NCBI GenBank assembly: GCA_001508335.1
Contig: LGFX01000010.1
Span: 1-60,540, forward strand
Reading direction: 5' to 3'
Source of the DNA: a candidate division TA06 bacterium 32_111
Lineage (GTDB): Bacteria > Hydrothermota > 32-111
DNA: 60,540 nt
Notes under the pieces: model-generated
Told to the model about the DNA's origin: nothing
Seen by the model: only the letters and a program-made list of their open reading frames with translations
The model's database searches: none
In this document: in pieces, positions 44,801-53,671 of the stretch
Layout of the letters: every line of letters begins with the position of its first letter
Position numbering within the stretch: position 1 is the stretch's first letter
Translations under genes and position numbers: made by a program

Positions 44801-46030
44801 ATGGATAAAATAATTATAATAGGTGGTGGAATAATAGGTGGTTCAATACTTTACCATCTTTACAGAGAAGGTTATCAGGGAAAAGTTGTTGTTCTTGAAA
44901 AAAAGAGCCAACTTTCACAGGAATCAACCTCACTTTCTGCTGGTGCATTTAGAAATATATGGTCAACTAAGGTTAATTTGAAGTTGACCAATTACTCTAT
45001 TAACGCTTACAAAAACTTTCATGAAGAACTTGGAACGAACATCGGTTTTGAACAGATAGGTTACCTTTTTACCTATTATGAAGAGGAATTTAAAGGTATT
45101 AAAGATTTCAAACATTTCTGGGATGAAAATGGTGTAAGAACTGAACTCATAAAACCTGAGGAGATAAAAAATTTTGTCCCAGGTTATATACCAACAATAG
45201 ATCATATTGATCAAGAGGTTAACGAAGTGTTAAACATGAAACCTATAGCTGGGGGATTATTTGGACCTGATTGTGGAGTTTTCAATCCAACCACAGCATC
45301 CAACAGATATTTTGAATACACAAAAGAAAAATATCCACAAAAGGTTGAGATAAAGTTGAACAGTGAAGTTAAAAAGATAATTTTCAACAACGATGAAACT
45401 CTTGGGGTTGAACTTGTTGATGGAACAATAATTGAAGGTGATCTTGTCATTCTCTCTGCTGGGGCTTTTTCAGGAGATCTTTTAAAAAAGTCTGTTGAAA
45501 ATGAAGATTACCATATTCCAGTTGTTCCATGGAAGAGGATGCTTTTCACTGTTAAGATGCCAAACATTGAAGGTTTTGAAAAGATACCTATGACTATTAT
45601 TGATAATGGAGTTTATTTCCATCCTGAGAAGGGTAACCTTATCGTTGGAAGGGCTGACCCCAAGCAACCCTTTGGTTACGATTATACCCCTGATCCAAAA
45701 TATTATGAGGAAGAGATGAACTATTATATGGCAGCAAGGATTCCAGGAATGGAATATTGCAGAATTATCTCTCCACAATCGATGTGGGGTGGCCTTTACG
45801 AACATAACACCAAAGATAAAAATGGAATAATAGGGTTTCATTCCAATCTTAAAAACCTATTTTTAGCAACAGGATTCTCAGGGCATGGAGTAATGGAAGC
45901 ACCTGGAGTGGGAATTTCGGTTGCGGAAAAGATTTTGAAAGGTGAATACATAACAATTAAAGATGTAGAGGATCTTAAATTTGAAAGGTTTAAAAATAAC
46001 CAGTTGATTAAAGAAACAATTGTGATATAA
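44801..46030 (+). CDS. FAD-dependent oxidoreductase (DAO family)
   Basis: A 409-residue D-amino-acid/sarcosine oxidase-type flavoprotein. The FAD-binding GGGIIGGSILYHL and the acidic end of the second strand (VLEKKS) are at the N-terminus; the mid-sequence VVPWKRMLF and the C-terminal TGFSGHGVMEAPGVG are conserved in glycine/sarcosine/D-amino-acid dehydrogenases. Likely oxidises a secondary or D-amino acid. It follows apbE by 8 nt with AGGAG, so it may be co-transcribed with rnf, but a metabolic link is not proven. Confidence 0.85.
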   Translation: MDKIIIIGGGIIGGSILYHLYREGYQGKVVVLEKKSQLSQESTSLSAGAFRNIWSTKVNLKLTNYSINAYKNFHEELGTNIGFEQIGYLFTYYEEEFKGIKDFKHFWDENGVRTELIKPEEIKNFVPGYIPTIDHIDQEVNEVLNMKPIAGGLFGPDCGVFNPTTASNRYFEYTKEKYPQKVEIKLNSEVKKIIFNNDETLGVELVDGTIIEGDLVILSAGAFSGDLLKKSVENEDYHIPVVPWKRMLFTVKMPNIEGFEKIPMTIIDNGVYFHPEKGNLIVGRADPKQPFGYDYTPDPKYYEEEMNYYMAARIPGMEYCRIISPQSMWGGLYEHNTKDKNGIIGFHSNLKNLFLATGFSGHGVMEAPGVGISVAEKILKGEYITIKDVEDLKFERFKNNQLIKETIVI

Positions 46031-46031
46031 T
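46004..46031 (+). promoter_or_regulatory. Sigma-70-like promoter inside the end of the FAD oxidoreductase gene
   Basis: TTGATT (46004-46009), a 16-bp spacer and TATAAT (46026-46031), where the -10 box overlaps the oxidoreductase stop. A leader of about 9-10 nt with AAGGA precedes the ATG at 46047. Confidence 0.6.
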
Positions 46032-46046
46032 GTACTTAAGGAAAAT

Positions 46047-46451
46047 ATGAGTAAAGCGGTTTCAAATTTTAATTATGATATCGATGCTATAACAAAGTAT
46101 TTTATTCCTTTGCTTGAAATTGAGGATACAAAAAATATTTTCAAAAGGAATTACGATGATTGGTTCAACCTGAACACTTTACTCGTTGAGGCTTTAAAAT
46201 TGTATTCCGAAGATCCAAAAATAGATTTTAACAAAATATTTTCAGATCTAACTGGTAAAATACCTTATTCGAATTCAAGAAGAAAAAAATTGGAAAAAGA
46301 GGGTGGAAATATTATTTTCATCCTCTTCTGTGATTCAATAATCGACTACCTTTTCAATTTAAAGATAGATACGGGGAGAAGAAATCTTATAAAACAGACG
46401 GTTATAAGGTTTAAAGAGGAAGCTCATAAGAATCTTTCCAAATTGAGCTGA
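46047..46451 (+). CDS. Hypothetical helical protein
   Basis: A 134-residue soluble protein of predicted helical composition and no cysteine-metal motif (one cysteine, in the late segment FCDSIIDYLFNL). No family recognised. It is the first gene of a three-gene unit with the kinase-like membrane protein (2-nt gap) and the patatin-like protein. A regulatory or membrane-associated partner role is possible but unsupported. Confidence 0.6.
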   Translation: MSKAVSNFNYDIDAITKYFIPLLEIEDTKNIFKRNYDDWFNLNTLLVEALKLYSEDPKIDFNKIFSDLTGKIPYSNSRRKKLEKEGGNIIFILFCDSIIDYLFNLKIDTGRRNLIKQTVIRFKEEAHKNLSKLS

Positions 46452-46453
46452 TA

Positions 46454-48187
46454 ATGTATGTTATAAATATATTTTCAATTTTTTCTTTCCTTCTTTCATT
46501 ATTTTTTGGATTTTATCTTTTTTTTAGAAAAGATGTAGGTTTTGAAAAGAACAATCTTTTGATCTTTTTTTTAGTATTCTCTTACATCTCACTTGACATT
46601 TTCATTATAAATTCAACATTCTTTGGACAAGGATTTAAAGTAACATACTCTTTGATATTCCTTTTTTTCCTTTTTTATAACTATTTTATTTTTTTCTACT
46701 ATTTTGAAAATTATATAAAAAGTATTGGTGTTAGAATAATCTATCCATTCATCGCTTTTATAATTTCTTCCTTTGTTTACACTCTTTCGCCTGTTTTTTT
46801 TGATGCTACGTGCCCAGAAAAAATATTTTTTGTTGATAAATTTTTAAATGAGATTTCACACTTTTCAATTTTCATTTTTCCTTTCTACATTCTGGTTCTA
46901 ATTTTTTCAATATTTCAAAAAAGGGCATTTTTCTTTTTCATTTCACTGGTCCATACGATTTTTTATATTTCATTTTTTATAGAATCCTCAAACATCTTTT
47001 CATTGGTTTTTTTGTTACTTACAATGTTGACAACTCCCATATTTATATTTTTAGATTTTTTTAGTTCCAGAAAATACAACATAATAAACACATTTGATTC
47101 GGAACTGATTATAAAAAACCTCAATTTCGGTGTAGTTACTGTAGATCAAAAAGGCAAACTGAATTGTAACAACTTTTTTAGACAACTCCTCTTAAATGAA
47201 GCAACAACATTAGAAAAATGGTATGACCAGAATAAAGGGATACTCAAAGAGTTGGAATATGATAATTTCTTTAACAGGGAATTTTTAATTGGAAATAGGG
47301 AATTCAATCTAATCCTTGAAAAGAGAAAGATAAAAAGCGGGTTTTCATCGATTGATATGTATGTTATTTTCAATTATACGAATGTGAAAATACTTGAGAA
47401 GATGTCAAAAGAGTATACAAATTTTGTTTTCAACTCACTTCTCGACAGGATCTATCAATTCAATATCCAGAACCAGTACAAGAAGATGTACGACTTCTTA
47501 AAAGGTTTTGCTCATAACTCTTTTTCAATGATTTCTGTTATAAGGGCTGGATTCGATTACATACTTGATAACATCGATGAACTTGATAAATATGTTCATA
47601 CTAAAAAGCCGGCTCAACTTAAAAGTGTTTTTGAGGAAAAAATAAACCTTCTCCAGAAAACTCTCAATTTTACGGATGTAGGAGTATCGAAGTTGATGGA
47701 AGCTTTTAAGATATTGAACAATAAGATAAGGTATGAATATGAAGAAGGAAAAACAAATTTCTCTTTGAATGACTTTGTAAAACAGGAGTTGTTCTTTTAT
47801 ATAACTAACACAGAATACAAATACACGATAAATATAGAATCAAAACTTAATGAGAGTTTAAGGGATGTTGTTTTTGAGTATAGAGTTTTATCAACAGTAT
47901 TCCATAACATATTAAGTTTTACGATCTCAGAGATGGCAACAACACATATAAAAAGGATAGTTGTAGAAACTTATGAAAAAGATGGAGGAGTGGTACTCAG
48001 AATAGAATCATCAGCGAAAAATTTTGATAAAGATAAAATAGATGATATTATAAAAAAATCGATATATGTTTCAGACCAAAGGTATGCATCCTTTATAAAC
48101 GCTTACCTTATGATAAGATCAACAGGTTCAATTTTAAAAAGAATAGATTCAGAATACCTTATTTTTGAGATACTTTTAAATGAATAA
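46454..48187 (+). CDS. Multi-helix membrane protein with degenerate histidine kinase module
   Basis: A 577-residue protein: about seven hydrophobic helices in residues 1-200, a PAS-like segment at 215-310, and a C-terminal kinase-like region. An H-box-like element is at H354 in GFAHNSFSMISVIRAG, and a helix reminiscent of the N box is in VFHNILSFTISEM. The G1/G2 glycine boxes needed for ATP binding are missing, so it is likely a sensor or pseudokinase. It overlaps the patatin gene by 8 nt, pointing to joint function. Confidence 0.6.
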   Translation: MYVINIFSIFSFLLSLFFGFYLFFRKDVGFEKNNLLIFFLVFSYISLDIFIINSTFFGQGFKVTYSLIFLFFLFYNYFIFFYYFENYIKSIGVRIIYPFIAFIISSFVYTLSPVFFDATCPEKIFFVDKFLNEISHFSIFIFPFYILVLIFSIFQKRAFFFFISLVHTIFYISFFIESSNIFSLVFLLLTMLTTPIFIFLDFFSSRKYNIINTFDSELIIKNLNFGVVTVDQKGKLNCNNFFRQLLLNEATTLEKWYDQNKGILKELEYDNFFNREFLIGNREFNLILEKRKIKSGFSSIDMYVIFNYTNVKILEKMSKEYTNFVFNSLLDRIYQFNIQNQYKKMYDFLKGFAHNSFSMISVIRAGFDYILDNIDELDKYVHTKKPAQLKSVFEEKINLLQKTLNFTDVGVSKLMEAFKILNNKIRYEYEEGKTNFSLNDFVKQELFFYITNTEYKYTINIESKLNESLRDVVFEYRVLSTVFHNILSFTISEMATTHIKRIVVETYEKDGGVVLRIESSAKNFDKDKIDDIIKKSIYVSDQRYASFINAYLMIRSTGSILKRIDSEYLIFEILLNE

Positions 48188-49604
48188 AATCTCAATAATA
48201 GTTTCTGGGGGAGTTTCACTTTGCACATATGAGGTTGGAGTACTTACTTCGTTATATCAACTTTTTCTTGAAAAAGGAGATATCGATTTTGAGGTTGTAG
48301 GAGGTTCTTCTGCAGGAGCAATATCAACATTCCTATTCTCATCATCCATGTTCAAAGGGTTTAACCCATATTTTATGGCTGGTATGATAATCAACAATAC
48401 GGATATTAAAAATCTTGTTTCAAAGAAGGATGAATTCGTTTTAGATTTTGATAACCTTATCCCTTCATTTGAAAAGATTTTTAAGTGTGAAAGTTGTTGT
48501 GAGTATTCTTATGGTGATAATATTTGTAAAAAGGTGAGGAGTATTAATTTTTGTAAGGATAAAGTTTGTTCTAAAAAAAAGAGTGACAACATAAAGATGG
48601 TTTTCAATGTTACAACACTCGAACCTATCCTGAAGGATATAGAGGAGAGTGTCTTTTCTGAAAAATTTACATTAAGAACGCATAACATTTCTTTCGTCCT
48701 TGATTTTAAAAGTTGCTCAACCAAAAAGATATATAAAATTTTAAAAGCATCAGCCTCTTTCCCCATATTCTTTCCACCTGTAAGGTATACTTTTCAAAGT
48801 GGAGATTTGAAGGTGTTTTCGCATTTTTACGATGATGAAAATTTGGAGTTGAATCTTACCGATGGTGGGGTAACACAAAACTTACCTTTAAAAATAATTT
48901 TTAACAATATCAACGAGAGTGAAAGGATAGTACTTATAATACCTCATCCTGACGATCCCTTAACAATTATAGAAAATTCTAGGAAGAAAAGAAGATCGAA
49001 CCTTATAGATTCTATAATAAAACTTCTCGATAGCAGTTTTTACCAATCATACTATTCCGATTTAAAGTTGTCTTTTGAGTTCAACAGAATTGAGAAAAGA
49101 TTTTTTGACATAAGAAACAGTTTAAAAAGTTCTTTTAAAAATCTTGACTTAGAAGAAAAAAAGGTTGTTGAAAAGTTTTTAAACGGGTGCTCTTTAGATT
49201 TGGAGAACATAGATGAGAGTTTATCTACAGGTAAAAAGATAATAAGGATAGATATGGTTTCTCCTCAGAAGCCATCTGAAGAACTCGCAGGAGAAATTTT
49301 GAACCATTTTGGAGGATTCTTTGATAGAAGTTTAAGGTACAACGATTTTCTTGTAGGTTATTTTGATGGTTTAAAATATTGCAAGGGATTGGGCTACGAT
49401 TTAGAACCTTTGTTTTCAAGGAGTGATTTGAATAGGGAAATGGGTAATGTTAACTTTAAAAAAATTAAAAATAAAAAAATTATTTTTATTTTGATATTAA
49501 AGTGTATTCTTTCATTCCTCTATCCCTACAGAAAAAATTTTTTAATAACCTTTCTTATACTCTTTTTGAAAACTACTCTAAATTTGTTAGAAAAATTTTA
49601 TTGA
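48180..49604 (+). CDS. Patatin-like phospholipase with Cys-rich insertion
   Basis: A 474-residue patatin-domain protein. The oxyanion loop SGGVSLCTYEVGVL, nucleophile elbow GGSSAGA (S44) and the catalytic Asp in DGGVTQNLPL are present, so lipid acyl hydrolase activity is likely. Between nucleophile and Asp lies an insertion with six cysteines (C103, C106, C107, C116, C125, C130) in zinc-knuckle-like spacing. The C-terminus (about 450-474) is hydrophobic and may anchor it to a membrane. Its 3' end overlaps the convergent secreted-protein gene by 7 bp. Confidence 0.85.
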   Translation: MNKISIIVSGGVSLCTYEVGVLTSLYQLFLEKGDIDFEVVGGSSAGAISTFLFSSSMFKGFNPYFMAGMIINNTDIKNLVSKKDEFVLDFDNLIPSFEKIFKCESCCEYSYGDNICKKVRSINFCKDKVCSKKKSDNIKMVFNVTTLEPILKDIEESVFSEKFTLRTHNISFVLDFKSCSTKKIYKILKASASFPIFFPPVRYTFQSGDLKVFSHFYDDENLELNLTDGGVTQNLPLKIIFNNINESERIVLIIPHPDDPLTIIENSRKKRRSNLIDSIIKLLDSSFYQSYYSDLKLSFEFNRIEKRFFDIRNSLKSSFKNLDLEEKKVVEKFLNGCSLDLENIDESLSTGKKIIRIDMVSPQKPSEELAGEILNHFGGFFDRSLRYNDFLVGYFDGLKYCKGLGYDLEPLFSRSDLNREMGNVNFKKIKNKKIIFILILKCILSFLYPYRKNFLITFLILFLKTTLNLLEKFY

Positions 49605-50065
49605 TTGAAACCGTAAGAGTAAGAGTTGCCATTTTCATCACTGATTACCGCAAAGAGAGTTTTACCTTCAAGGTCTGAGAAAATTTCATTTAACAGTTTT
49701 ACTGAATAAATTTTTTTACCTTTAAGTTTTAAATTGTAACTTCTGGTAAGATTCGTTTTATCTTCTCTATCAACAATATTAACTAAAATTGTTATATTAG
49801 AATTACTCTCTGAAATATTCTTTATCTTTAAATTCAAACCTTTATCCAATTTTATATCAACCACCTCAAAATTAGAGGGAATATTTTTATGGGGGGTATA
49901 TGGAAAGGAGGGGAGATGAAGCTCTGAGGTGGTTGATATATTTTTATCGATTTTTGGTAACTTTAAAATTATCTGTATTGAAGATTTTGAGGTGTTCTTT
50001 TCCCCTGAAAATATGATAATGAAGGCAAGAAGGGTAAAAATTACTGTTAAAATTTTTCTTTTCAT
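49598..50065 (-). CDS. Secreted small protein under a sigma-54 promoter
   Basis: A 155-residue protein starting at the ATG at 50065, which follows GAGGTG; a longer upstream frame with ATG at 50101 lies across the promoter. It has an N-terminal signal peptide (residues 1-20), a Ser/Thr/Lys/Pro-rich middle and a C-terminal beta-like part with VKLLNEIFSDLEGKTLFAV. No family recognised. Expression from a sigma-54 promoter suggests a link with the activator genes in this window. Confidence 0.6.
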   Translation of the reverse strand: MKRKILTVIFTLLAFIIIFSGEKNTSKSSIQIILKLPKIDKNISTTSELHLPSFPYTPHKNIPSNFEVVDIKLDKGLNLKIKNISESNSNITILVNIVDREDKTNLTRSYNLKLKGKKIYSVKLLNEIFSDLEGKTLFAVISDENGNSYSYGFNQ

Positions 50066-50069
50066 AATA

Positions 50070-50098
50070 CACCTCACTTTTTTCAATAAAGTAAGGTG
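50070..50098 (-). repeat. Inverted repeat between the sigma-54 promoter and the secreted-protein start
   Basis: 11-bp arms (50070-50080 and 50088-50098) with one mismatch and a 7-bp centre. The left arm covers the ribosome-binding site and the right arm covers part of the -12 element. Because transcription should begin inside the repeat, it is more likely a DNA-level protein-binding site than an mRNA hairpin. Confidence 0.45.
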
Positions 50099-50112
50099 CA
50101 TAATATGTGCCA
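50097..50112 (-). promoter_or_regulatory. Sigma-54 (-24/-12) promoter
   Basis: Minus strand TGGCACATATTATGCA: perfect TGGCAC -24 element, GG and GC ten bases apart, and ATGCA in place of TTGCA at -12. Start would be near 50086, about 21 nt before the secreted-protein ATG. Confidence 0.75.
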
Positions 50113-50176
50113 GCCTAAGTTAAGAATTTATATATATTTATTTTTTGGGAAATGTAAAGAAAAAGTTACATCTGTC

Positions 50177-53100
50177 CTATTTTTTTTCAATTCTATCATT
50201 AACCTCTTTAAGGTTATCTTCTATATTTTTATAATCTTTATCTTTCAACCATTCTTTCACCTTATTTAAAAGTTTTTCTCCCTCTTCTTTTTTCCCTGTT
50301 AAAATTAAAGCTCCACCATAGTATGGTAAAGTTTCGTAATATATCTCGAAAAGGTTTTTTTTAAAAGATTCATCTATTACAGGTTTTAAAACTTCTACAC
50401 ACTTTGCATACTCTCCCTGTAAAAAAAGGCAGTTACCTTCAATCTGGTAAACATCTATCCATCTTTCTTCCAATTTATTCTTTTTTATCTCCTCTTTAGC
50501 CATATCTATATAGGTTTTCGCAGTTTCAAAATCTCTGTTTTCCGTTGAAAGAAGAGCAAGATTTAAAATCCAGATGAATCTTGTATTTGAGTAGGGAACC
50601 TTTATGGAAAGATCCAACGCCTTTTCATAAAAATCGTAAGCATTTTTATAATCCTTTAAAACATGGTAACAGACTCCTAAATTTCCTGTTATAGTTTCCA
50701 GAAGTAGATTGGATTTGCTAACTTCTGCTATCTCCATTCCTTTTTTATAATAATCAATACTTTTTTCAATATCACCTTTGTTAAAGAATATTCTCCCAAG
50801 TATTATGTAAATGGTTGCCCTTTCTGATGTAAGGTTTAAAAGTTCAGCCAATTTCAACGCTTCCATCTCATATGATAGGGAACCATCAACATCGCCGAAC
50901 TCTCTTAAATTTGTTGCTATGGAATTCAAAACTCTGAACTTTTCAAGTGGAAAGTTCAAATTTTCAATCTCTTTCAAATACTCTTTTCCTATTTTTATAG
51001 CTTCAACTATATCGTATTTCCCGAGAGGAAAAAGGTAGAACATCTTTATAAGTGTTGAGTAAGCGTTAAACCTATCATTTTTTAAAAGGTAGGAATCAGC
51101 TATATCTTTGAATATACGTTCAGATTTTTCATAATCACCTATCTGGATGAGAGTTGAAGGTAACCTCAGTAAAACCTTCGTTTCAAGAGAAATATTTTCA
51201 TACTCTTTTAAAATCTTTTCTATGTAAAAGTTTTTTCTATCATCGTTAGTTAGAACCATAACATATGTTGCAAGGTCAAGAATTTTTATTTTAATATTTT
51301 TGTTTCGAATTGATTCTATATCTGTTGAGAAGAATTTCTCTTTAACATTTTCAAGTTTCCCTTCCTTGAAGAGTATCTCCATTGTAAAATAAATTTTTGT
51401 GAAAGGGTCAAGGAGTGTTTCGTTCTCTTTTATGAGTTCCTTTATTTCGTCAACTCTTCCTTCCTTATGCAGAATATAAAAGATTTTTTCTACATTATCC
51501 TTTTGCGGTTTCAGAATGTTTAAAATTTTAAAATAAACTGTGTGAGAGTAGTTAAGATTATAGGAAGGGATACTTTTTATTGATTTTAAAAGTTTGAAAG
51601 AGATTTTTCTTTCCCCTGCTTTATAGAAGTGCAAACCTGCTTCAAACTCTTCTTTTACTTTCACGTAAAACTCTCCTATGATTCTATGTATCCTTACCCT
51701 TTCTCTTAATGATAAAGAATGGTATAGGTGTTTCTGCAAAATTTTGTTTTTGAAGGATACAAGATCTCCATTCCTTTCGATAAAGGATCTTTCTAACAAT
51801 TCGTTTGAGAAATCGAAATTCAGATCTTTAAAAATTTCTTTAAGTTCTTTTAACTTTAAAGGTTTATCGAAAAATGAAAGATATTTTAAAAAGTTGAACT
51901 GCTCTTGCGGTAATTCTGAAAATAGTATCTGTGATGCAGAACTTAAATCTTTAGAAACTATTTCCATATCGGATGAATAGTCCCATTCCCCGATAAAGTT
52001 GATCGTTATTTTCCCTTTTTCAATAAGTTCTTTAAATAATGTTGTTATCAAAAGGATATTCCCTGATGTAAGGTCAAAAAGTTTCTCAACAACCCTTCTT
52101 GAAGGTTTGATACCTGTTCTTATATTTAAAAGTTCAAAAATTTCATCTTTATCTAAATCTTCGAGAATTAAATCGCCGAACTTTTTGTTAAAAATGAAAA
52201 TGATCTTTTTCCCGATCTCCTTTTTTCTCAAACTTTCTATCAGTTTTAAAGAGTTGGAGTCAAGGTATTCACAGTTATCAAAAATGAAAAGGGGTGAAGA
52301 AGACTTTTTTATTTCATCTAAAAAAAATTTTATTCCAGTTTCATCCTCTATATCCTCATCTATATTTACCTTTGAAACAGTTTTTAAAATTATGTTTTTT
52401 TCTCCAAAAAGATAGTTGAACTGAAAATATTCTGCGTAAATGTTGTTTTTAAATATATAGGATGAAACTAAATGTGTTTTTCCAGTTCCCTCATCTCCAC
52501 CTAAAATCAGAGTGTCCCTCTCCTTTAAATAATCTTCAACCTTTTCAATATAGGAATTCCTGTTGTAGTATGGGTTATAGAGTGGGACTCTATTTTTGTT
52601 ATAACTTTTTGGAAGGTATAGGTTAATTTTACCGATACCTTTAAGGTTTGAATTTTTTATAAACTCTACTTCCAAAAATCTGTTATCCTCAATGAAACTT
52701 TTATCCAAAAGTATCTCTCCAAAATCCGCTTCAGTTGAAATCCTTGCCGCTCTATTTATAGTTTTACCAATGAGGTTATACTCTATTCTTATGTTACCTT
52801 CAGAGAAACCGTTAAAAATGTATCCTGAAGTTGCGCCACCTTTTATCCTTTCCTTAAAATCATTTTTTAATATATCGAAAATAAAATCTCCCATTGTTAA
52901 AGTTGGGGAACTCTTACCGAAAGGAATGCCAGAAAGACACATAACTCTTATCCCATCCTCATACAATTCTATTTTATTTACATGTATCCTTCCAAAGTTC
53001 AAACTTAAAATTTCTTCCACTGTTTTTATATCTTTTGCGTAAAGGAAAAGAACTGAAACATAGGAAAAGGAACCAAAATCTTTACCTTTCTCTAAAAAGA

Positions 53101-53668
53101 ACCTTTTTACCTCATTATCCAGTTTTAAATTCCCATTTGAATTATTTTCAATTTTACCTTTTTCAAAATTTTCAATCTCTTTCAAACTATATTTGAAAAG
53201 TTCCGCTTTCTTTTCCTCATTCAAAGCATCACTTATAGGTTCTCCATAAAAAAGGGGAACGAGTCCCCCATTGTTCTCAAAGATGTGTATTCTTATCTCT
53301 CCACCAGCAATCCCAGCCCTAATACTTAGAACATTTTCAACACTTTTTGTGAAATCAACCATACTTTCAAAACTATTTACCGCATCAGACAAATTTTGAA
53401 AATATGCAAGTATCGCATCCCCACTGTAATTCAGTATGTCTCCTCTATTTTTATCGATTGTTTCAGTAAAATTTTTAAAATAGAATTGTATTAAATCCCT
53501 TATCTTTTCAGCACCTTCATAACCTTCAGCCATAATATTTTCAGAAAGTTGTGTGAACCCTGATATATCCGTGAAGGTTACTACTCCTTGAATTTTGTAA
53601 TCCTTTTTTGAGGGAGAATATATCTCCCTCAAAATTTTTGGAAAGAAGAGATTTTCGAAGTTTAACAT
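50177..53668 (-). CDS. Tandem nucleotidyl-cyclase/ATPase/TPR signalling protein (soluble adenylyl cyclase-like)
   Basis: A 1163-residue protein with, in order, a class III cyclase-like domain carrying the metal pair D34 and D84 (TDISGFTQ, YSGDAILAYF); a second cyclase-like domain at about 200-350 with the N-x3-R motif INRAARI (N305, R309); an ATPase domain with Walker A GGDEGTGKT (390-398); and TPR-like repeats from about 640 onward (such as GNLGVCYHVLKDYKNAYDFYEKAL). This matches the soluble adenylyl cyclase-like architecture. With metal residues in one domain and the transition-state motif in the other, the two halves could form one active centre. It is coupled 3 nt after the outer-membrane-like protein gene. 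Confidence 0.82.
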   Translation of the reverse strand: MLNFENLFFPKILREIYSPSKKDYKIQGVVTFTDISGFTQLSENIMAEGYEGAEKIRDLIQFYFKNFTETIDKNRGDILNYSGDAILAYFQNLSDAVNSFESMVDFTKSVENVLSIRAGIAGGEIRIHIFENNGGLVPLFYGEPISDALNEEKKAELFKYSLKEIENFEKGKIENNSNGNLKLDNEVKRFFLEKGKDFGSFSYVSVLFLYAKDIKTVEEILSLNFGRIHVNKIELYEDGIRVMCLSGIPFGKSSPTLTMGDFIFDILKNDFKERIKGGATSGYIFNGFSEGNIRIEYNLIGKTINRAARISTEADFGEILLDKSFIEDNRFLEVEFIKNSNLKGIGKINLYLPKSYNKNRVPLYNPYYNRNSYIEKVEDYLKERDTLILGGDEGTGKTHLVSSYIFKNNIYAEYFQFNYLFGEKNIILKTVSKVNIDEDIEDETGIKFFLDEIKKSSSPLFIFDNCEYLDSNSLKLIESLRKKEIGKKIIFIFNKKFGDLILEDLDKDEIFELLNIRTGIKPSRRVVEKLFDLTSGNILLITTLFKELIEKGKITINFIGEWDYSSDMEIVSKDLSSASQILFSELPQEQFNFLKYLSFFDKPLKLKELKEIFKDLNFDFSNELLERSFIERNGDLVSFKNKILQKHLYHSLSLRERVRIHRIIGEFYVKVKEEFEAGLHFYKAGERKISFKLLKSIKSIPSYNLNYSHTVYFKILNILKPQKDNVEKIFYILHKEGRVDEIKELIKENETLLDPFTKIYFTMEILFKEGKLENVKEKFFSTDIESIRNKNIKIKILDLATYVMVLTNDDRKNFYIEKILKEYENISLETKVLLRLPSTLIQIGDYEKSERIFKDIADSYLLKNDRFNAYSTLIKMFYLFPLGKYDIVEAIKIGKEYLKEIENLNFPLEKFRVLNSIATNLREFGDVDGSLSYEMEALKLAELLNLTSERATIYIILGRIFFNKGDIEKSIDYYKKGMEIAEVSKSNLLLETITGNLGVCYHVLKDYKNAYDFYEKALDLSIKVPYSNTRFIWILNLALLSTENRDFETAKTYIDMAKEEIKKNKLEERWIDVYQIEGNCLFLQGEYAKCVEVLKPVIDESFKKNLFEIYYETLPYYGGALILTGKKEEGEKLLNKVKEWLKDKDYKNIEDNLKEVNDRIEKK

Positions 53669-53671
53669 ATA

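Noticed and set aside
50150-50172. Short stem (ATGTAA/TTACAT) after the cyclase gene as a terminator
   Set aside because: The stem has 6 bp, an 8-base loop and no following T-tract on the minus strand; I cannot support termination.
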